Numbered from the stretch's first letter, positions 24,797-34,427 are shown. The stretch is DNA of 64,000 nucleotides from Tissierella praeacuta_A (GCF_040396155.1 NZ_JBEBOY010000005.1:1-64000); one strand, 5' to 3'. Numbers and translations are program-made. The notes: generated from the letters alone by a model not told the origin.

Positions 24797-25993
24797 TTAT
24801 TTAGATACTAATTCTAATGTATCTCTAGCTATCATTAATTCTTCATTTGTAGGAATAACAAGTATAGTAGCAGAAGTTAAATCTTTGTTAAGTTTAGCTT
24901 CTTCTCCTCTTACATCGTTTAATTCTGAGTCAATCTTGATGCCTAAACACTCTAATCCTTCACAAACTTTTTCTCTAATATAGCTTGAATTTTCACCAAT
25001 ACCTGCTGTAAATACTAAAGCATCTATTCTGCACATAGTAGCAACATAAGCTCCAACATATTTTTTAACTCTATTAACAAAAACATCTAGAGCAAGTTTT
25101 GCTCTTTTATTGCCTTCATTCATAGCTACTTCTAAGTCTCTAAAGTCACTACTTATTCCTGAGATACCATATACACCAGATTGTTTATTTAACATATTAT
25201 TTACTTCTTCAAAACTCATATTTTCTTTATCCATAATAAATGGAATTATAGCTGGGTCTATATCTCCTGATCTAGTTCCCATTGCTAATCCTTCCAATGG
25301 AGTAAATCCCATACTTGTATCCATGGATTTTCCGCCTTGTACTGCACATACACTAGAACCATTTCCTAAATGGCATGTAACAATATTTAAATCCTTAATA
25401 TCTTTGCCTAATATTTCAGCAGCTCTTAAGGATACATATTTATGGGAAGTACCGTGGAAACCATATCTTCTAATCTTATATTTTTCATAGAATTCATAAG
25501 GTATAGGATATATATAATTATCAGCTTCCATTGTTTGGTGGAAAGCAGTATCAAACACTGCAACCATTGGTGTACTTGGCATTAATTCCTTACAAGCTTC
25601 TATACCAGTAATGTTTGGTGGATTATGTAAAGGTGCCAACTCTATACATTCATCAAGAACTTTCATAACCTCATCATCAATTACAACAGATGAAGCAAAT
25701 GTTTCTCCACCATGTACAACTCTATGTCCTACTGCTCCAATTTCATCCATAGATTTTATTGCTCCGTGATTTTCATCAATCAAAGCATTAAGAACTAAAC
25801 CTAATGCAACTTTATGGTCAGCCATGGGCTCTTCAATTATTACTCTTTCTTTTCCTGTAGTATCATGTTTTATTTTAGAACCTTCTATTCCAATTCTTTC
25901 TACAAGTCCTTTACATAATACTTCTTCTCCATTCATATCTATAAGTTGATACTTTAGTGAAGAACTTCCACAGTTAATTACAAGAATCTTCAT
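24797..25993 (-). CDS. ackA: Acetate kinase
   Basis: AckA makes ATP and acetate from acetyl-phosphate, a key energy step in fermenters. The 398 residues have the ASKHA fold: ILVINCGSSSLKYQLI at the start, GHRVVHGGE, FDTAFHQTM, RYGFHGTSHKYVS, NIVTCHLGNGSSV, GTRSGDIDP and FTAGIGENS. The ATG follows TAGGAGGAA. pta, often the neighbour, is not in this window. The gene diverges from tmcAL with overlapping promoter elements. Confidence 0.98.
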   Translation of the reverse strand: MKILVINCGSSSLKYQLIDMNGEEVLCKGLVERIGIEGSKIKHDTTGKERVIIEEPMADHKVALGLVLNALIDENHGAIKSMDEIGAVGHRVVHGGETFASSVVIDDEVMKVLDECIELAPLHNPPNITGIEACKELMPSTPMVAVFDTAFHQTMEADNYIYPIPYEFYEKYKIRRYGFHGTSHKYVSLRAAEILGKDIKDLNIVTCHLGNGSSVCAVQGGKSMDTSMGFTPLEGLAMGTRSGDIDPAIIPFIMDKENMSFEEVNNMLNKQSGVYGISGISSDFRDLEVAMNEGNKRAKLALDVFVNRVKKYVGAYVATMCRIDALVFTAGIGENSSYIREKVCEGLECLGIKIDSELNDVRGEEAKLNKDLTSATILVIPTNEELMIARDTLELVSK

Positions 25994-26040
25994 ACTTTTT
26001 ATTCCTCCTAATTAATTAATTGTTCTTTTGTCTATAATTC

Positions 26041-26069
26041 ATAATATTACATTTGTGTTAAAAAATCAA
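26041..26069 (-). promoter_or_regulatory. Predicted ackA promoter
   Basis: Minus-strand TTGATT (26069-26064) and TATTAT (26046-26041) are 17 bases apart and about 50 bases from the ackA start. The -35 sits inside the spacer of the oppositely directed tmcAL promoter, so the two may compete. Confidence 0.5.
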
Positions 26070-26080
26070 CATGATATAAT
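26053..26080 (+). promoter_or_regulatory. Predicted tmcAL-ylbJ promoter
   Basis: TTGTGT (26053-26058) and TATAAT (26075-26080) are 16 bases apart, with TGA before the -10 forming an extended element. Initiation near 26087 leaves a leader of about 20 bases holding the GGAGG ribosome site. Confidence 0.65.
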
Positions 26081-26107
26081 TAAAGAAAATATATTTTGGA
26101 GGTTATT

Positions 26108-27352
26108 ATGACAGTTGTTGGGTTTATTACTGAATACAATCCCTTTCATTATGGGCATAAATACCACTTAGAACAATCTATCAAAAAAACCAGTGCAGAT
26201 TTTTCTATAGCCATAATGAGCGGCTCATTTTTACAAAGAGGTGAACCTTCCTTTGTCGATAAATGGACTAAGGCTAAAATGGCAATAGATAATGGGGTAG
26301 ATTTAATATTAGAATTACCCTTTATATTTTCATCCCAAAGTGCAGAATTATTCGCCTATGGTGGAATTAAGTTGATGGATAGCTTAAATATAGTAGATTA
26401 TGTAGCCTTTGGCAGTGAATCAGGAGAACTAGAACCATTGATAAAAATATCATCTATACTATCAAATGAACCTGAGTATTATAAAGAAAGATTAAAACAT
26501 CATTTATCTAATGGATTATCTTACTCAATATCAAGAAGTAATGCTTTGGAAGAATATATTAATATTATTTCCCCAAACAATCATTATGATTATAAAAAAA
26601 TACTTAATAAATCTAATAATATATTAGGGATAGAGTATCTAAAGGCATTAATTAAAATTAATTCTAAAATAACTCCTGTAACAATAAAGCGTTCAGGCAA
26701 TGATTATAATGATTTATATTTATCTGATGGTTTTGCCAGTGCAACTGCCATAAGAAATTTAATTAAAACTAAAAATTTAAACTATGTTAAAGATTTATTA
26801 CCTATTGAAACATATTGTTGTTTAGAAGAATATTTAGGAAAATACAAGAGTTTTAATTATATAGAAAATTATAATCAAATTTTTCTATATCTTATTCGTA
26901 CAATAAAAAAAAATAAAATCCAATCCCTAATAGACATTGAAAATGGACTTGAAAATAGAATAATTGATCAAGGATATAGAAACAATAATATCAAAGAAAT
27001 AATTGATAATATTGTAACGAAGCGATATCCAAGAACTCGTATCCAGAGGTTATTCATTCATCTATTAACTCAACTTGATATAGATACTTTTAAAAGGCTG
27101 TACAGCTCTTATCCTTCTTATATTAGAGTCCTAGGTGCAAATAAAAATGGTTTAATTTTATTAAAGAAAATTAAAGAAAATTCTTCTTTACCTATTATAA
27201 CAAAATTTGCTGATTATAAACACTTTAAAAACGAAGATTTAGAAGAAATACTTATGTTTGATAAAAAGGCTACAGATATCTTTTTTCTTGGATTAGATCC
27301 TTTAAATGCCATCTCAAACATGGATTATTATACTTCACCTTATATTAAATAA
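26108..27352 (+). CDS. tmcAL: tRNA(Met) cytidine acetate ligase TmcAL (YlbM)
   Basis: TmcAL uses acetate and ATP to acetylate C34 of elongator tRNA-Met. The 414 residues start TVVGFITEYNPFHYGHKYHLEQS, with the nucleotidyltransferase HxGH motif (HYGH), and continue IMSGSFLQRGEPSFVDKWTKA and LPFIFSSQSAELFAYGG, as in YlbM. The ATG at 26108 has GGAGG six bases upstream; a TTG four codons earlier overlaps that site. It lies beside acetate kinase in the opposite direction: both deal with acetate, though they need not be linked. ylbJ follows on the same strand. Confidence 0.95.
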   Translation: MTVVGFITEYNPFHYGHKYHLEQSIKKTSADFSIAIMSGSFLQRGEPSFVDKWTKAKMAIDNGVDLILELPFIFSSQSAELFAYGGIKLMDSLNIVDYVAFGSESGELEPLIKISSILSNEPEYYKERLKHHLSNGLSYSISRSNALEEYINIISPNNHYDYKKILNKSNNILGIEYLKALIKINSKITPVTIKRSGNDYNDLYLSDGFASATAIRNLIKTKNLNYVKDLLPIETYCCLEEYLGKYKSFNYIENYNQIFLYLIRTIKKNKIQSLIDIENGLENRIIDQGYRNNNIKEIIDNIVTKRYPRTRIQRLFIHLLTQLDIDTFKRLYSSYPSYIRVLGANKNGLILLKKIKENSSLPIITKFADYKHFKNEDLEEILMFDKKATDIFFLGLDPLNAISNMDYYTSPYIK

Positions 27353-27405
27353 TACATCATATTGTCCCCTTATAATTCATAATATGATTTATAGGGGGTG
27401 CAGAC

Positions 27406-28623
27406 ATGAAAACTATAAAAAGATATAGAAAATTTAATTCTAAGACATTGTTTTTAATAGTAATTATTATAGTCTTAGTAGGTATAATAGCTAATCCTAA
27501 ACTTTCCTTAAAGAGTGCAGCATCTGGTATAACTATATGGTTTAATATTGTATTACCTTCTCTTTTACCTTTTTTTATTATATCCGAAATACTTATAGGA
27601 TTAGGATTTGTTGATTTTGTCGGGAAACTATTGCAACCGTTAATGAAGCCATTATTTAATATGCCAGGGGAATCTGCTTTTCCATTGACAATGTCCTTAT
27701 TATCCGGTTATCCCGTAGGTGCCAAAATAACTTCTAGATTAAGAGAAGAGAGGCTAATAACTAAAAATGAAGCAAACAGGTTAATATGTTTTACTAGTAC
27801 CTCTGGTCCTCTTTTTATGTTGGGTGCAGTCAGTATTGGAATGTTAAATGATCCTAAAATTGCACCATTAATTATTGCTCCCCATTACCTATCTGTACTA
27901 ATCTTAGGGTTATTTTTTAGTTTCTATAAATCAGGTAATAGAAGATTTCTTCCAATGGAAAAAAGAAATATATTAAAAGAAATCCAAGAATCCTATATTA
28001 TATGGACAAAAACAAAAAAACCCCTAGGTCCTTTAATAACAAAATCCGTCAAAGAAAGTATGGACACTATAATATTAATAGGGGGTTTAGTAATATTCTA
28101 CTCAGTATTAGTTGAAATATTATTTAGTATGAAACTTTTAGACAGACTTTTGTATTCTCTAAGTAATTTGCTGAATTTAGATTCCCAATTGATTAAAGGT
28201 ACAATAATAGGTTTTTTTGAAATGACAATAGGTTGTAAGAATATTGCCATTTCAAATGCAAGTCTTATTAGCAAAATACTAGTAATTAATTTCGTAATCG
28301 GATGGAGCGGTTTTTCTGTCCATAGCCAAGCACTTAGCTTTATTAATAACACAGATATAAATAGTAGACTATATATTCTAGCAAAATTTTTCCACGGAAT
28401 ATTATCATCTATATTAGGATACATATTATATTTACTAAAATATCAAGAATATGTACAAACCACTTTCTATAATCCGATACCTTTTAATATACAATTTAAT
28501 TTTCATAATTGGATTTCTCTATTGACTAGCTCAGCAAAACTTGTCCTAACCTTAAGTATATATATGTTTTTATCGTCTATAATTGTTTCATCAATATATA
28601 GAATATTTAAAAGGCTCAGTTAG
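27406..28623 (+). CDS. ylbJ: Sporulation integral membrane protein YlbJ
   Basis: YlbJ is a polytopic membrane protein needed for efficient sporulation in B. subtilis, made in the mother cell. The 405 residues have about eight hydrophobic segments starting at 15-35 (TLFLIVIIIVLVGIIA), and nucleoside-gate-like motifs: TIWFNIVLPSLLPFFIISEIL, SLLSGYPVGAKI, FTSTSGPLFMLGAVSIGM, FFEMTIGC. The ATG follows AGGGGGTG. It is 53 bases after tmcAL. Its last eight bases overlap the end of the convergent coiled-coil gene. Its presence supports a spore-forming organism. Confidence 0.92.
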   Translation: MKTIKRYRKFNSKTLFLIVIIIVLVGIIANPKLSLKSAASGITIWFNIVLPSLLPFFIISEILIGLGFVDFVGKLLQPLMKPLFNMPGESAFPLTMSLLSGYPVGAKITSRLREERLITKNEANRLICFTSTSGPLFMLGAVSIGMLNDPKIAPLIIAPHYLSVLILGLFFSFYKSGNRRFLPMEKRNILKEIQESYIIWTKTKKPLGPLITKSVKESMDTIILIGGLVIFYSVLVEILFSMKLLDRLLYSLSNLLNLDSQLIKGTIIGFFEMTIGCKNIAISNASLISKILVINFVIGWSGFSVHSQALSFINNTDINSRLYILAKFFHGILSSILGYILYLLKYQEYVQTTFYNPIPFNIQFNFHNWISLLTSSAKLVLTLSIYMFLSSIIVSSIYRIFKRLS

Positions 28624-29062
28624 AGCCTCTAAGTTCTTTTCGATTTTCATTTAATAATTGAATTAATTCCTTTAAGTTTTCTTGAGTTTCTTCTAGTAAA
28701 CTATCAGCATATTCCATGGCACCAATTCTAATTTCTTTAGCATTAGACTGTGCTTTATTTATTATTTCTTCTGCCCTGGAACCTGCTTTTTTTGTAATTT
28801 CTTCTTGATCAACTAATTCTTCTAATCTATATTCAGCTTCTTTTAAAACCGTATCTGCATCTTTTTGAGCCTCAGCTAAAATTCTTTGCCTCTCATCTTT
28901 AATCCATGCTGCCTGTTTAATTTCATCTGGTAATTTAATTCTAACTTCTTTTAATATCTCTAAAATTTCAAATTTATCCACCATAACTTTCCCTGAGAAG
29001 GGTAAGCTTGTCCCTGCTTCTACAATATCTTCGATTTCATCAATTAATCTTAAGACCTCCAT
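28616..29062 (-). CDS. Coiled-coil protein, ATP-synthase-stalk/DivIVA-like
   Basis: I do not recognise a characterised family with certainty. The 148 residues are almost all helical and charged; residues 60-145 form a heptad-rich coiled coil with Ala/Glu-rich stretches (ILAEAQKDADTVLKEAEYRLEEL, then AEEIINKAQSNAKEI), like stalk subunits of V/F-type ATPases and DivIVA-type proteins. Homologues lie next to coaD in many Clostridia. There is no signal or membrane segment. It is five bases before coaD in the minus-strand order, i.e. downstream of it, and overlaps ylbJ tail to tail by eight bases. A scaffolding role is only a guess. Confidence 0.75.
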   Translation of the reverse strand: MEVLRLIDEIEDIVEAGTSLPFSGKVMVDKFEILEILKEVRIKLPDEIKQAAWIKDERQRILAEAQKDADTVLKEAEYRLEELVDQEEITKKAGSRAEEIINKAQSNAKEIRIGAMEYADSLLEETQENLKELIQLLNENRKELRGSN

Positions 29063-29067
29063 ATATA

Positions 29068-29550
29068 TTATATTCCTCCTCTAATTTTATTCTTTAAAGC
29101 TTGTTCAACAACTTCGGGAACAAAACAGGAAATATTTCCACCAAACATAGCTACTTCTTTAACAATGCTTGAACTTAAGTATGCATATTTACTACTAGAT
29201 ACCATAAAAAGGGTTTCAACTTCTCTATTTATCTTTTTATTAACTAATGCCATCTGCATTTCATATTCAAAATCTGAAACAGCCCTAAGTCCCCTGATCA
29301 TAGTTGTACAATTTTTTTTCATTGCATAATCAGTGAGAAGTCCGGAAAAAGAATCTATTTCCACATTGGGAAACTCCTTTGTAACCTCTTTTAATAATTC
29401 AATTCTTTCTTCTAAAGAAAAAACACTCTTCTTAGATGGGTTATTTAATACTGCCACAACAAGATGTTCAACTTTTTTAGAAGCTCTCTCGATAATATCT
29501 AAATGACCATATGTAACTGGATCGAAGCTACCTGGATATATTGCCTTCAT
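29068..29550 (-). CDS. coaD: Phosphopantetheine adenylyltransferase
   Basis: CoaD adenylates 4'-phosphopantetheine to dephospho-CoA, the penultimate step of CoA synthesis. The 160 residues start KAIYPGSFDPVTYGHLDIIERA, with the TxGH nucleotidyltransferase motif, followed by MIRGLRAVSDFEYEMQMALVNKKI and SSKYAYLSSSIVKEVA. The start ATG follows GGGAGGAAA. It is 12 bases after rsmD, the standard rsmD-coaD pair (ylbH-ylbI). Confidence 0.98.
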   Translation of the reverse strand: MKAIYPGSFDPVTYGHLDIIERASKKVEHLVVAVLNNPSKKSVFSLEERIELLKEVTKEFPNVEIDSFSGLLTDYAMKKNCTTMIRGLRAVSDFEYEMQMALVNKKINREVETLFMVSSSKYAYLSSSIVKEVAMFGGNISCFVPEVVEQALKNKIRGGI

Positions 29551-29562
29551 AAAATTTCCTCC

Positions 29563-30120
29563 CTATGTCTCTCTTTTATAAAATGATAAGGACTTACTGC
29601 CATATCTTCTAAAATCAGATTTAATAAATCCAAATAAATTATCTTCTAAATCTAATTCCTTTTCATGCTCTACTATTATCAAGCCATCTTTGGCTAAAAT
29701 TTCTTCTTTATCAATGACTTCTAGAAGTTCTTCGACTAATCCTATTTGACGAAAAGGAGGATCCAAATAAATATAATTAAAAGTCAATTTTTTTGTACTA
29801 AATTTTAGCATTGCAGCTAAAATATCGGATTTAGTTACAATACTTTGTTCTAAAAATTTTGTATGATTTAAATTTTCATTTATAGTATTTATACTTTCAG
29901 TAGAGTTATCTACAAAATAGCAAGTCTTAGATCCCCTACTTAAAAATTCTATGCCTATAGAGCCAGAACCCCCAAATGCATCTAATACAATACTATCTTC
30001 ATCTATATGACCTAATATATTAAATAAGGATTCCTTAGTTCTATCCTCTGTTGGTCTAACACTCATTCCTTTAGGTGCCTTTAATTTATGTCCTTTCTTC
30101 GAACCAGATATAACCCTCAA
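29563..30120 (-). CDS. rsmD: 16S rRNA (guanine-966-N2)-methyltransferase
   Basis: RsmD methylates G966 in assembled 30S subunits. The 185 residues begin RVISGSKKGHKLKAPKG, then RPTEDRTKESLFNIL, the SAM-binding LDAFGGSGSIGIEFLSRG, and the catalytic YLDPPF motif (D/N-P-P-F/Y). The start is TTG behind GGAGG. The gene is 63 bases after recG, ahead of coaD. Confidence 0.97.
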   Translation of the reverse strand: MRVISGSKKGHKLKAPKGMSVRPTEDRTKESLFNILGHIDEDSIVLDAFGGSGSIGIEFLSRGSKTCYFVDNSTESINTINENLNHTKFLEQSIVTKSDILAAMLKFSTKKLTFNYIYLDPPFRQIGLVEELLEVIDKEEILAKDGLIIVEHEKELDLEDNLFGFIKSDFRRYGSKSLSFYKRET

Positions 30121-30183
30121 ATATTTACCTCCTCACTTATATAAGTATTATTTTATCATATATTATGATTTTTAAAACAGAAA

Positions 30184-32244
30184 TTAATTAAAAGTTAAAG
30201 ATTCTTCAGAATTTGAAAACATGTTTTCTATCTTTTTCTTTAACTCACTATGTTCTTCCCACATTAAGTTTGAATCTTTGTTTATAATATTTATGCCTTC
30301 TTTTTGAGCAAGCTTTAAAATTTCCATATCAGTAAATAAATTTGCTACCTTTAATTCAGGTAATCCATGTTGCCTAGTTCCAAAAAACTCTCCAGGTCCT
30401 CTTAATTGCAAATCTTTTTCAGAAATTTTAAACCCATCAGTAGAACTTTGCAGTATTCTCATTCTCTCCCTAGATATTTGATTATTACTTTCATTTATCA
30501 ATATACAATAGGATTGATATTCTCCTCTTCCTACTCTTCCCCTTAATTGGTGCAATTGAGCTAACCCAAACCTTTCTGCATTATAAATAACCATAATATT
30601 AGAATTTGGTACATTTACACCTACCTCGATAACTGTAGTAGATACTAATATGTCAATTTTATGCTCTTTAAATTCTTCCATAATTAAATCTTTTTCTTTA
30701 GGTCTCATTTTACCATGCAACAGTCCAAGATTAAATTCTTTGAATATATTATCTCTAAAATTTATATATAATTCCTCAGCTGCATTTAAATCTAAGGTTT
30801 CATTTTCTTCAATTAAAGGACATACTATATATGCCTGTCTTCCTTCTAAAATCTGTTTTCTAATAAATTTGTTAATCCTTTCTATCATTTCAGGACCAAC
30901 TGCATATGTTTCAATTTCCTTTCTACCAGGAGGAAGTTCATCAATAATTGAAATATCTAAATCTCCATATAAAATAAGGGCTAAAGTCCTTGGAATAGGA
31001 GTTGCAGTCATAACTATTATATCAGGGTTATTACCTTTTTGGGATAAAATCGCTCTTTGCTTTACACCAAATCTATGCTGTTCATCAGTAATAGCCAAAC
31101 CTAAGTTTTTAAATTCTACATTATCCTGAATTATAGCATGAGTTCCAATTAGTATATCTATTTTACCTTCTTTTAAATCTAATAATATTTCCTCTTTTGT
31201 TTTAGAAGAAATACTTCCAATTAATAATTCCGTCCTAATATTATATCCTGCAAAAAAATTACTTAATGACTCAAAATGCTGGCTTGCTAAGATTTCTGTA
31301 GGAGCCATCATTACAGCCTGATATCCAGATAATACTGCTTTAAACATTGCAAGAACTGCTACTACAGTTTTCCCTGAACCAACATCTCCTTGTACCAACC
31401 TGTTCATTTGAGTATCTTTTTCCATATCTATTTCAATTTCTTTAAAAACATTGATTTGCGCATTAGTAAGTTTAAAAGGCAATTTTTCAATAAATTTATC
31501 TATTTCTATAGTCTTATTAAATCTAACACCCTTATTATTGCTAAAATTTTTATTCTTAATAAGAAAAAGTCCCATTTGTAATGTTAGGAGTTCTTGGAAA
31601 GAAAGTCTTCTTTTAGCTTTTTCTAATAGAATATTATTTTTAGGAAAATGAATATTTGTAATAGCATCTTTAATGCCAATCAACTCATATTTATCCATTA
31701 TTTCCTGAGGCAAAAACTCTACAATTTCATCAATATACTCACTAATAGAATAATTAATGATTTTTATTATTTCATTGTTAGTCAATCCTTCTGTTAAAGA
31801 ATATATTGGTGTTATTCTGCCTACTTTATCCATAGTACCTGATTTTTCAAAGATAGGATTCATTATTTGAATCTCCATACCCGCTTTATTGATCTTACCA
31901 TTTACTATTATTTTTTCTCCAATTACAAACTTGTTTTTTAAATATTCTTGGTTAAACCATACCAAATAGGCATTATAAGAGCTATCTCTAACAGGAATTT
32001 TTACAATAGATAAATTCCTCCTCGGTCTTAATACAATAGCCTTACCAATTACCTCAACCTCTAAACTTACTTTTTCTCCTAATTGACATTCTCTCAATGT
32101 CTTAAACTTCGATCTATCATCATAATCCCTAGGAACAAAATATATTAAATCCTCTATAGTATTTATATTTAATCTTCTCAATCTAGAAGCTCTTTTAGGA
32201 CCTACACCTTTTAAATATTGAATATTTGCGGATAATGATTTCAT
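30184..32244 (-). CDS. recG: ATP-dependent DNA helicase RecG
   Basis: RecG remodels stalled replication forks and branch-migrates Holliday junctions. The 686 residues contain an N-terminal wedge/OB domain (about 60-160). The helicase core has Walker A QGDVGSGKTVVA near 285-296, DEQHRFGVKQR, MTATPIPRTLAL, ATTVIEVGVNVPN-like STTVIEVGVNVPNSN and HQLRGRVGRG. The C-terminal GFKISEKDLQLRGPGEFFGTRQHG is characteristic. The ATG follows GGGGGTG. It lies after fakA, separated by a terminator. Confidence 0.98.
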   Translation of the reverse strand: MKSLSANIQYLKGVGPKRASRLRRLNINTIEDLIYFVPRDYDDRSKFKTLRECQLGEKVSLEVEVIGKAIVLRPRRNLSIVKIPVRDSSYNAYLVWFNQEYLKNKFVIGEKIIVNGKINKAGMEIQIMNPIFEKSGTMDKVGRITPIYSLTEGLTNNEIIKIINYSISEYIDEIVEFLPQEIMDKYELIGIKDAITNIHFPKNNILLEKAKRRLSFQELLTLQMGLFLIKNKNFSNNKGVRFNKTIEIDKFIEKLPFKLTNAQINVFKEIEIDMEKDTQMNRLVQGDVGSGKTVVAVLAMFKAVLSGYQAVMMAPTEILASQHFESLSNFFAGYNIRTELLIGSISSKTKEEILLDLKEGKIDILIGTHAIIQDNVEFKNLGLAITDEQHRFGVKQRAILSQKGNNPDIIVMTATPIPRTLALILYGDLDISIIDELPPGRKEIETYAVGPEMIERINKFIRKQILEGRQAYIVCPLIEENETLDLNAAEELYINFRDNIFKEFNLGLLHGKMRPKEKDLIMEEFKEHKIDILVSTTVIEVGVNVPNSNIMVIYNAERFGLAQLHQLRGRVGRGEYQSYCILINESNNQISRERMRILQSSTDGFKISEKDLQLRGPGEFFGTRQHGLPELKVANLFTDMEILKLAQKEGINIINKDSNLMWEEHSELKKKIENMFSNSEESLTFN

Positions 32245-32274
32245 ATATAATCACCCCCTAATTAATAATATCAA

Positions 32275-32300
32275 AAAACCCCACCAAAGGGTAGGGTTTT
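32275..32300 (-). terminator. Terminator of fakA
   Basis: An 11-base-pair GC-containing stem (32275-32285 with 32290-32300, loop of four, one G-U pair on the RNA) starts within the fakA stop codon and ends in a run of six U on the minus strand. It should end the yloU-fakA transcript before recG. Confidence 0.85.
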
Positions 32301-33936
32301 ATTCTACAGAAAATATATAATAATATATAGGCTGACCGCCAAATACCAATTCTATATCTATATCATTATATAAACTAGATAATTCATCTTCTAATTCCTT
32401 AGCTAACTTTTCATCTAAATCGCTTCCGTATAAAATTGTAATCAATGAAGTATCGCCATCAACCATATTATCTAACAATTTCACAGCAACTTCATTTATA
32501 TCTTTACCATTTGATACTATCTGGCCTTCAGCAATTCCAATAATATCATCTTTATATATCTTTGTATCATTTAATTCTGTATCTCTAACAGAATAAGTAA
32601 CTTGACCTGTTTTAACAAAGGTTATTGCTTCCTTCATATCATCTATATTTTCCTCTAGTGGTTTTGATTCATCAAAAGCAAGTAATGCAGCAATTCCCTG
32701 AGGTATGGTCTTAGAAGGAATAACTATTACATTCCTAGAACTAAGCTCCTTAGTTTGCTCTGCCGTTAAAATAATATTGCTATTGTTAGGAAGTATAAAT
32801 ACATTCTTACCTAATGTATTATCAATTGCATTAAGTATATCTTCTGTGCTTGGGTTCATTGTTTGCCCACCAGAAACCAATACATCTACATTAAGACCTT
32901 TAAATACTTCATCAATTCCTTCTCCGATGGATATTGCAACAAAAGAATATTCCTTTTCCAACTTTTTATTTTCTTCATCATTAGACTTTGATAATTCCGA
33001 TTTTAATAAAATTTCCTCATGCTGATATCTCATATTATCAATTTTTATATCTGTTAACTCTCCAATACTAAGTGCCTTTTCAAGTACCACTCCAGGATTA
33101 TTTGTGTGAACATGGACTTTGATTAGTCCTTCTCCACCTACTACCATTAAAGAATCTCCTTGTGTAGATAATTCATTTCTAAAGGAATCTATTTCTTTAT
33201 AATTAGTATTTACTATGAACTCTGTACAATAACCATATTTAATATCATCAGTATCTATATGTTCTTGTTGATGCTTTGGCTCAGCTTTCTTCTCTTCCAT
33301 TTTAATTTCAACAGTTTCTATACCTGCCAATGCATTATAAGCACCCATTAAGACGTAAATTAAGCCTTTACCTCCAGCATCTACAACCCCAGCCTGCTTT
33401 AAAACCGGAAGCATCTCTGGAGTTTTATTGAGAGTTAACTCTCCATGATTTATTACCTTTTTAAGAAAAACTAAAATATCCTTCTCTTCTCTACAGATAG
33501 AAATAGCATATTCTCCACATTCTCTAGCTACAGTTAAAATGGTTCCCTCTGTTGGTTTCATAACTGCCTTATATGCCGTCTCAGCAGCCTGTTTAAATCC
33601 TTCGGCAAGTATTTTAGTATCAGCAGTATCATTTCCATCTAAACCATTTGCAAACCCACGAAAAAGCTGGGATAAAATAACGCCAGAATTGCCCCTAGCT
33701 CCCATCAAAGATCCATGTGAGGTAGCTAATGCTATTTTAGATACATTATCTTCATCAAGGTTAAGTCCTTGTTTTATAGCAGAATTTACTGTAAGGGACA
33801 TATTTGTACCTGTATCTCCATCAGGAACAGGAAAAACATTTAAGGAGTTTACCTCCTCTTTATTATCTTCTAGGAACTTTGCTGCACCAGCTAAGGCTTT
33901 TTTTAGCATTGCCCCATCTAGAATCTCAATTTTCAA
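32299..33936 (-). CDS. fakA: DAK2-domain fatty acid kinase A-type protein (FakA/YloV)
   Basis: FakA phosphorylates fatty acids bound to a DegV-family FakB partner, feeding PlsX/PlsY. The 545 residues begin with a DhaL/DAK2 kinase domain: SLNVFPVPDGDTGTNMSLT (metal- and ATP-binding aspartates), then ARGNSGVILSQLFRGFA and DAGGKGLIYVL. A middle domain and a C-terminal EDD-like domain (VSGGQTMNPSTEDILNAI... ILPNNSNIILTAEQT) follow, as in YloV. The start is TTG behind GGAGG. A DegV protein is encoded at 54140-54967, and plsX at 22906. Fatty-acid kinase function is inferred from family membership. Confidence 0.93.
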   Translation of the reverse strand: MKIEILDGAMLKKALAGAAKFLEDNKEEVNSLNVFPVPDGDTGTNMSLTVNSAIKQGLNLDEDNVSKIALATSHGSLMGARGNSGVILSQLFRGFANGLDGNDTADTKILAEGFKQAAETAYKAVMKPTEGTILTVARECGEYAISICREEKDILVFLKKVINHGELTLNKTPEMLPVLKQAGVVDAGGKGLIYVLMGAYNALAGIETVEIKMEEKKAEPKHQQEHIDTDDIKYGYCTEFIVNTNYKEIDSFRNELSTQGDSLMVVGGEGLIKVHVHTNNPGVVLEKALSIGELTDIKIDNMRYQHEEILLKSELSKSNDEENKKLEKEYSFVAISIGEGIDEVFKGLNVDVLVSGGQTMNPSTEDILNAIDNTLGKNVFILPNNSNIILTAEQTKELSSRNVIVIPSKTIPQGIAALLAFDESKPLEENIDDMKEAITFVKTGQVTYSVRDTELNDTKIYKDDIIGIAEGQIVSNGKDINEVAVKLLDNMVDGDTSLITILYGSDLDEKLAKELEDELSSLYNDIDIELVFGGQPIYYYIFSVE

Positions 33937-33954
33937 TTATAGTACCTCCTCAAA

Positions 33955-34311
33955 CTACTTTTCAACTCTTATTCCTTGTACATGTACATTTATTTTGTCT
34001 ATTTTTAGACCAGTTAAATTTTCAACGTTAAACTTAACCCTTTCAATTATATTTTCAGCAACTACAGATATCCTTACTCCGTATTCCAATATAACATGTA
34101 AATCAATAGTTAATTTTTCATCTTTTGTATATACCTTAATGCCTTTAGATAAATAATCCCATTTTAACAACTCAAATAATCCATCTGTAGCATTCTTAGA
34201 AGCCATACCTACTATACCGTAACTCTCCATAGCAGATATACCTGCAAGAGTAGCTATTACATTGTCATCTATGCTAATTGTTCCATATTCAGTATTTGTT
34301 TTGGCTGGCAT
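33955..34311 (-). CDS. Asp23/Gls24-family envelope stress protein (YloU)
   Basis: The Asp23/YloU family comprises small alkaline-shock or envelope-associated proteins; YloU is coupled to fakA in most Firmicutes. From the ATG at 34311 the protein has 118 residues: TEYGTISIDDNVIATLAGISAMESYGIVGMASKN, then the beta-strand rich VIHLHVILEYGVRI-like LTIDLHVILEYGVRISVVAENI and NVHVQGIRV. The ATG lies behind AAGGAGG; an earlier in-frame start would add eight basic residues spanning the ribosome site. It is 18 bases upstream of fakA. Confidence 0.93.
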   Translation of the reverse strand: MPAKTNTEYGTISIDDNVIATLAGISAMESYGIVGMASKNATDGLFELLKWDYLSKGIKVYTKDEKLTIDLHVILEYGVRISVVAENIIERVKFNVENLTGLKIDKINVHVQGIRVEK

Positions 34312-34427
34312 ATATAATCGCCTCCTTATTTTCAATATACCATATTCTATATTTTACCCTAAATATTAAAATAGTTCAACTAAATCCTATGATTATAATA
34401 AAGATAATAATACATTTTGGTTGCATT

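Noticed and set aside
33539..34156. Plus-strand ORF opposite fakA and yloU
   Set aside because: It spans two real minus-strand genes and their gap, and resembles no protein family.
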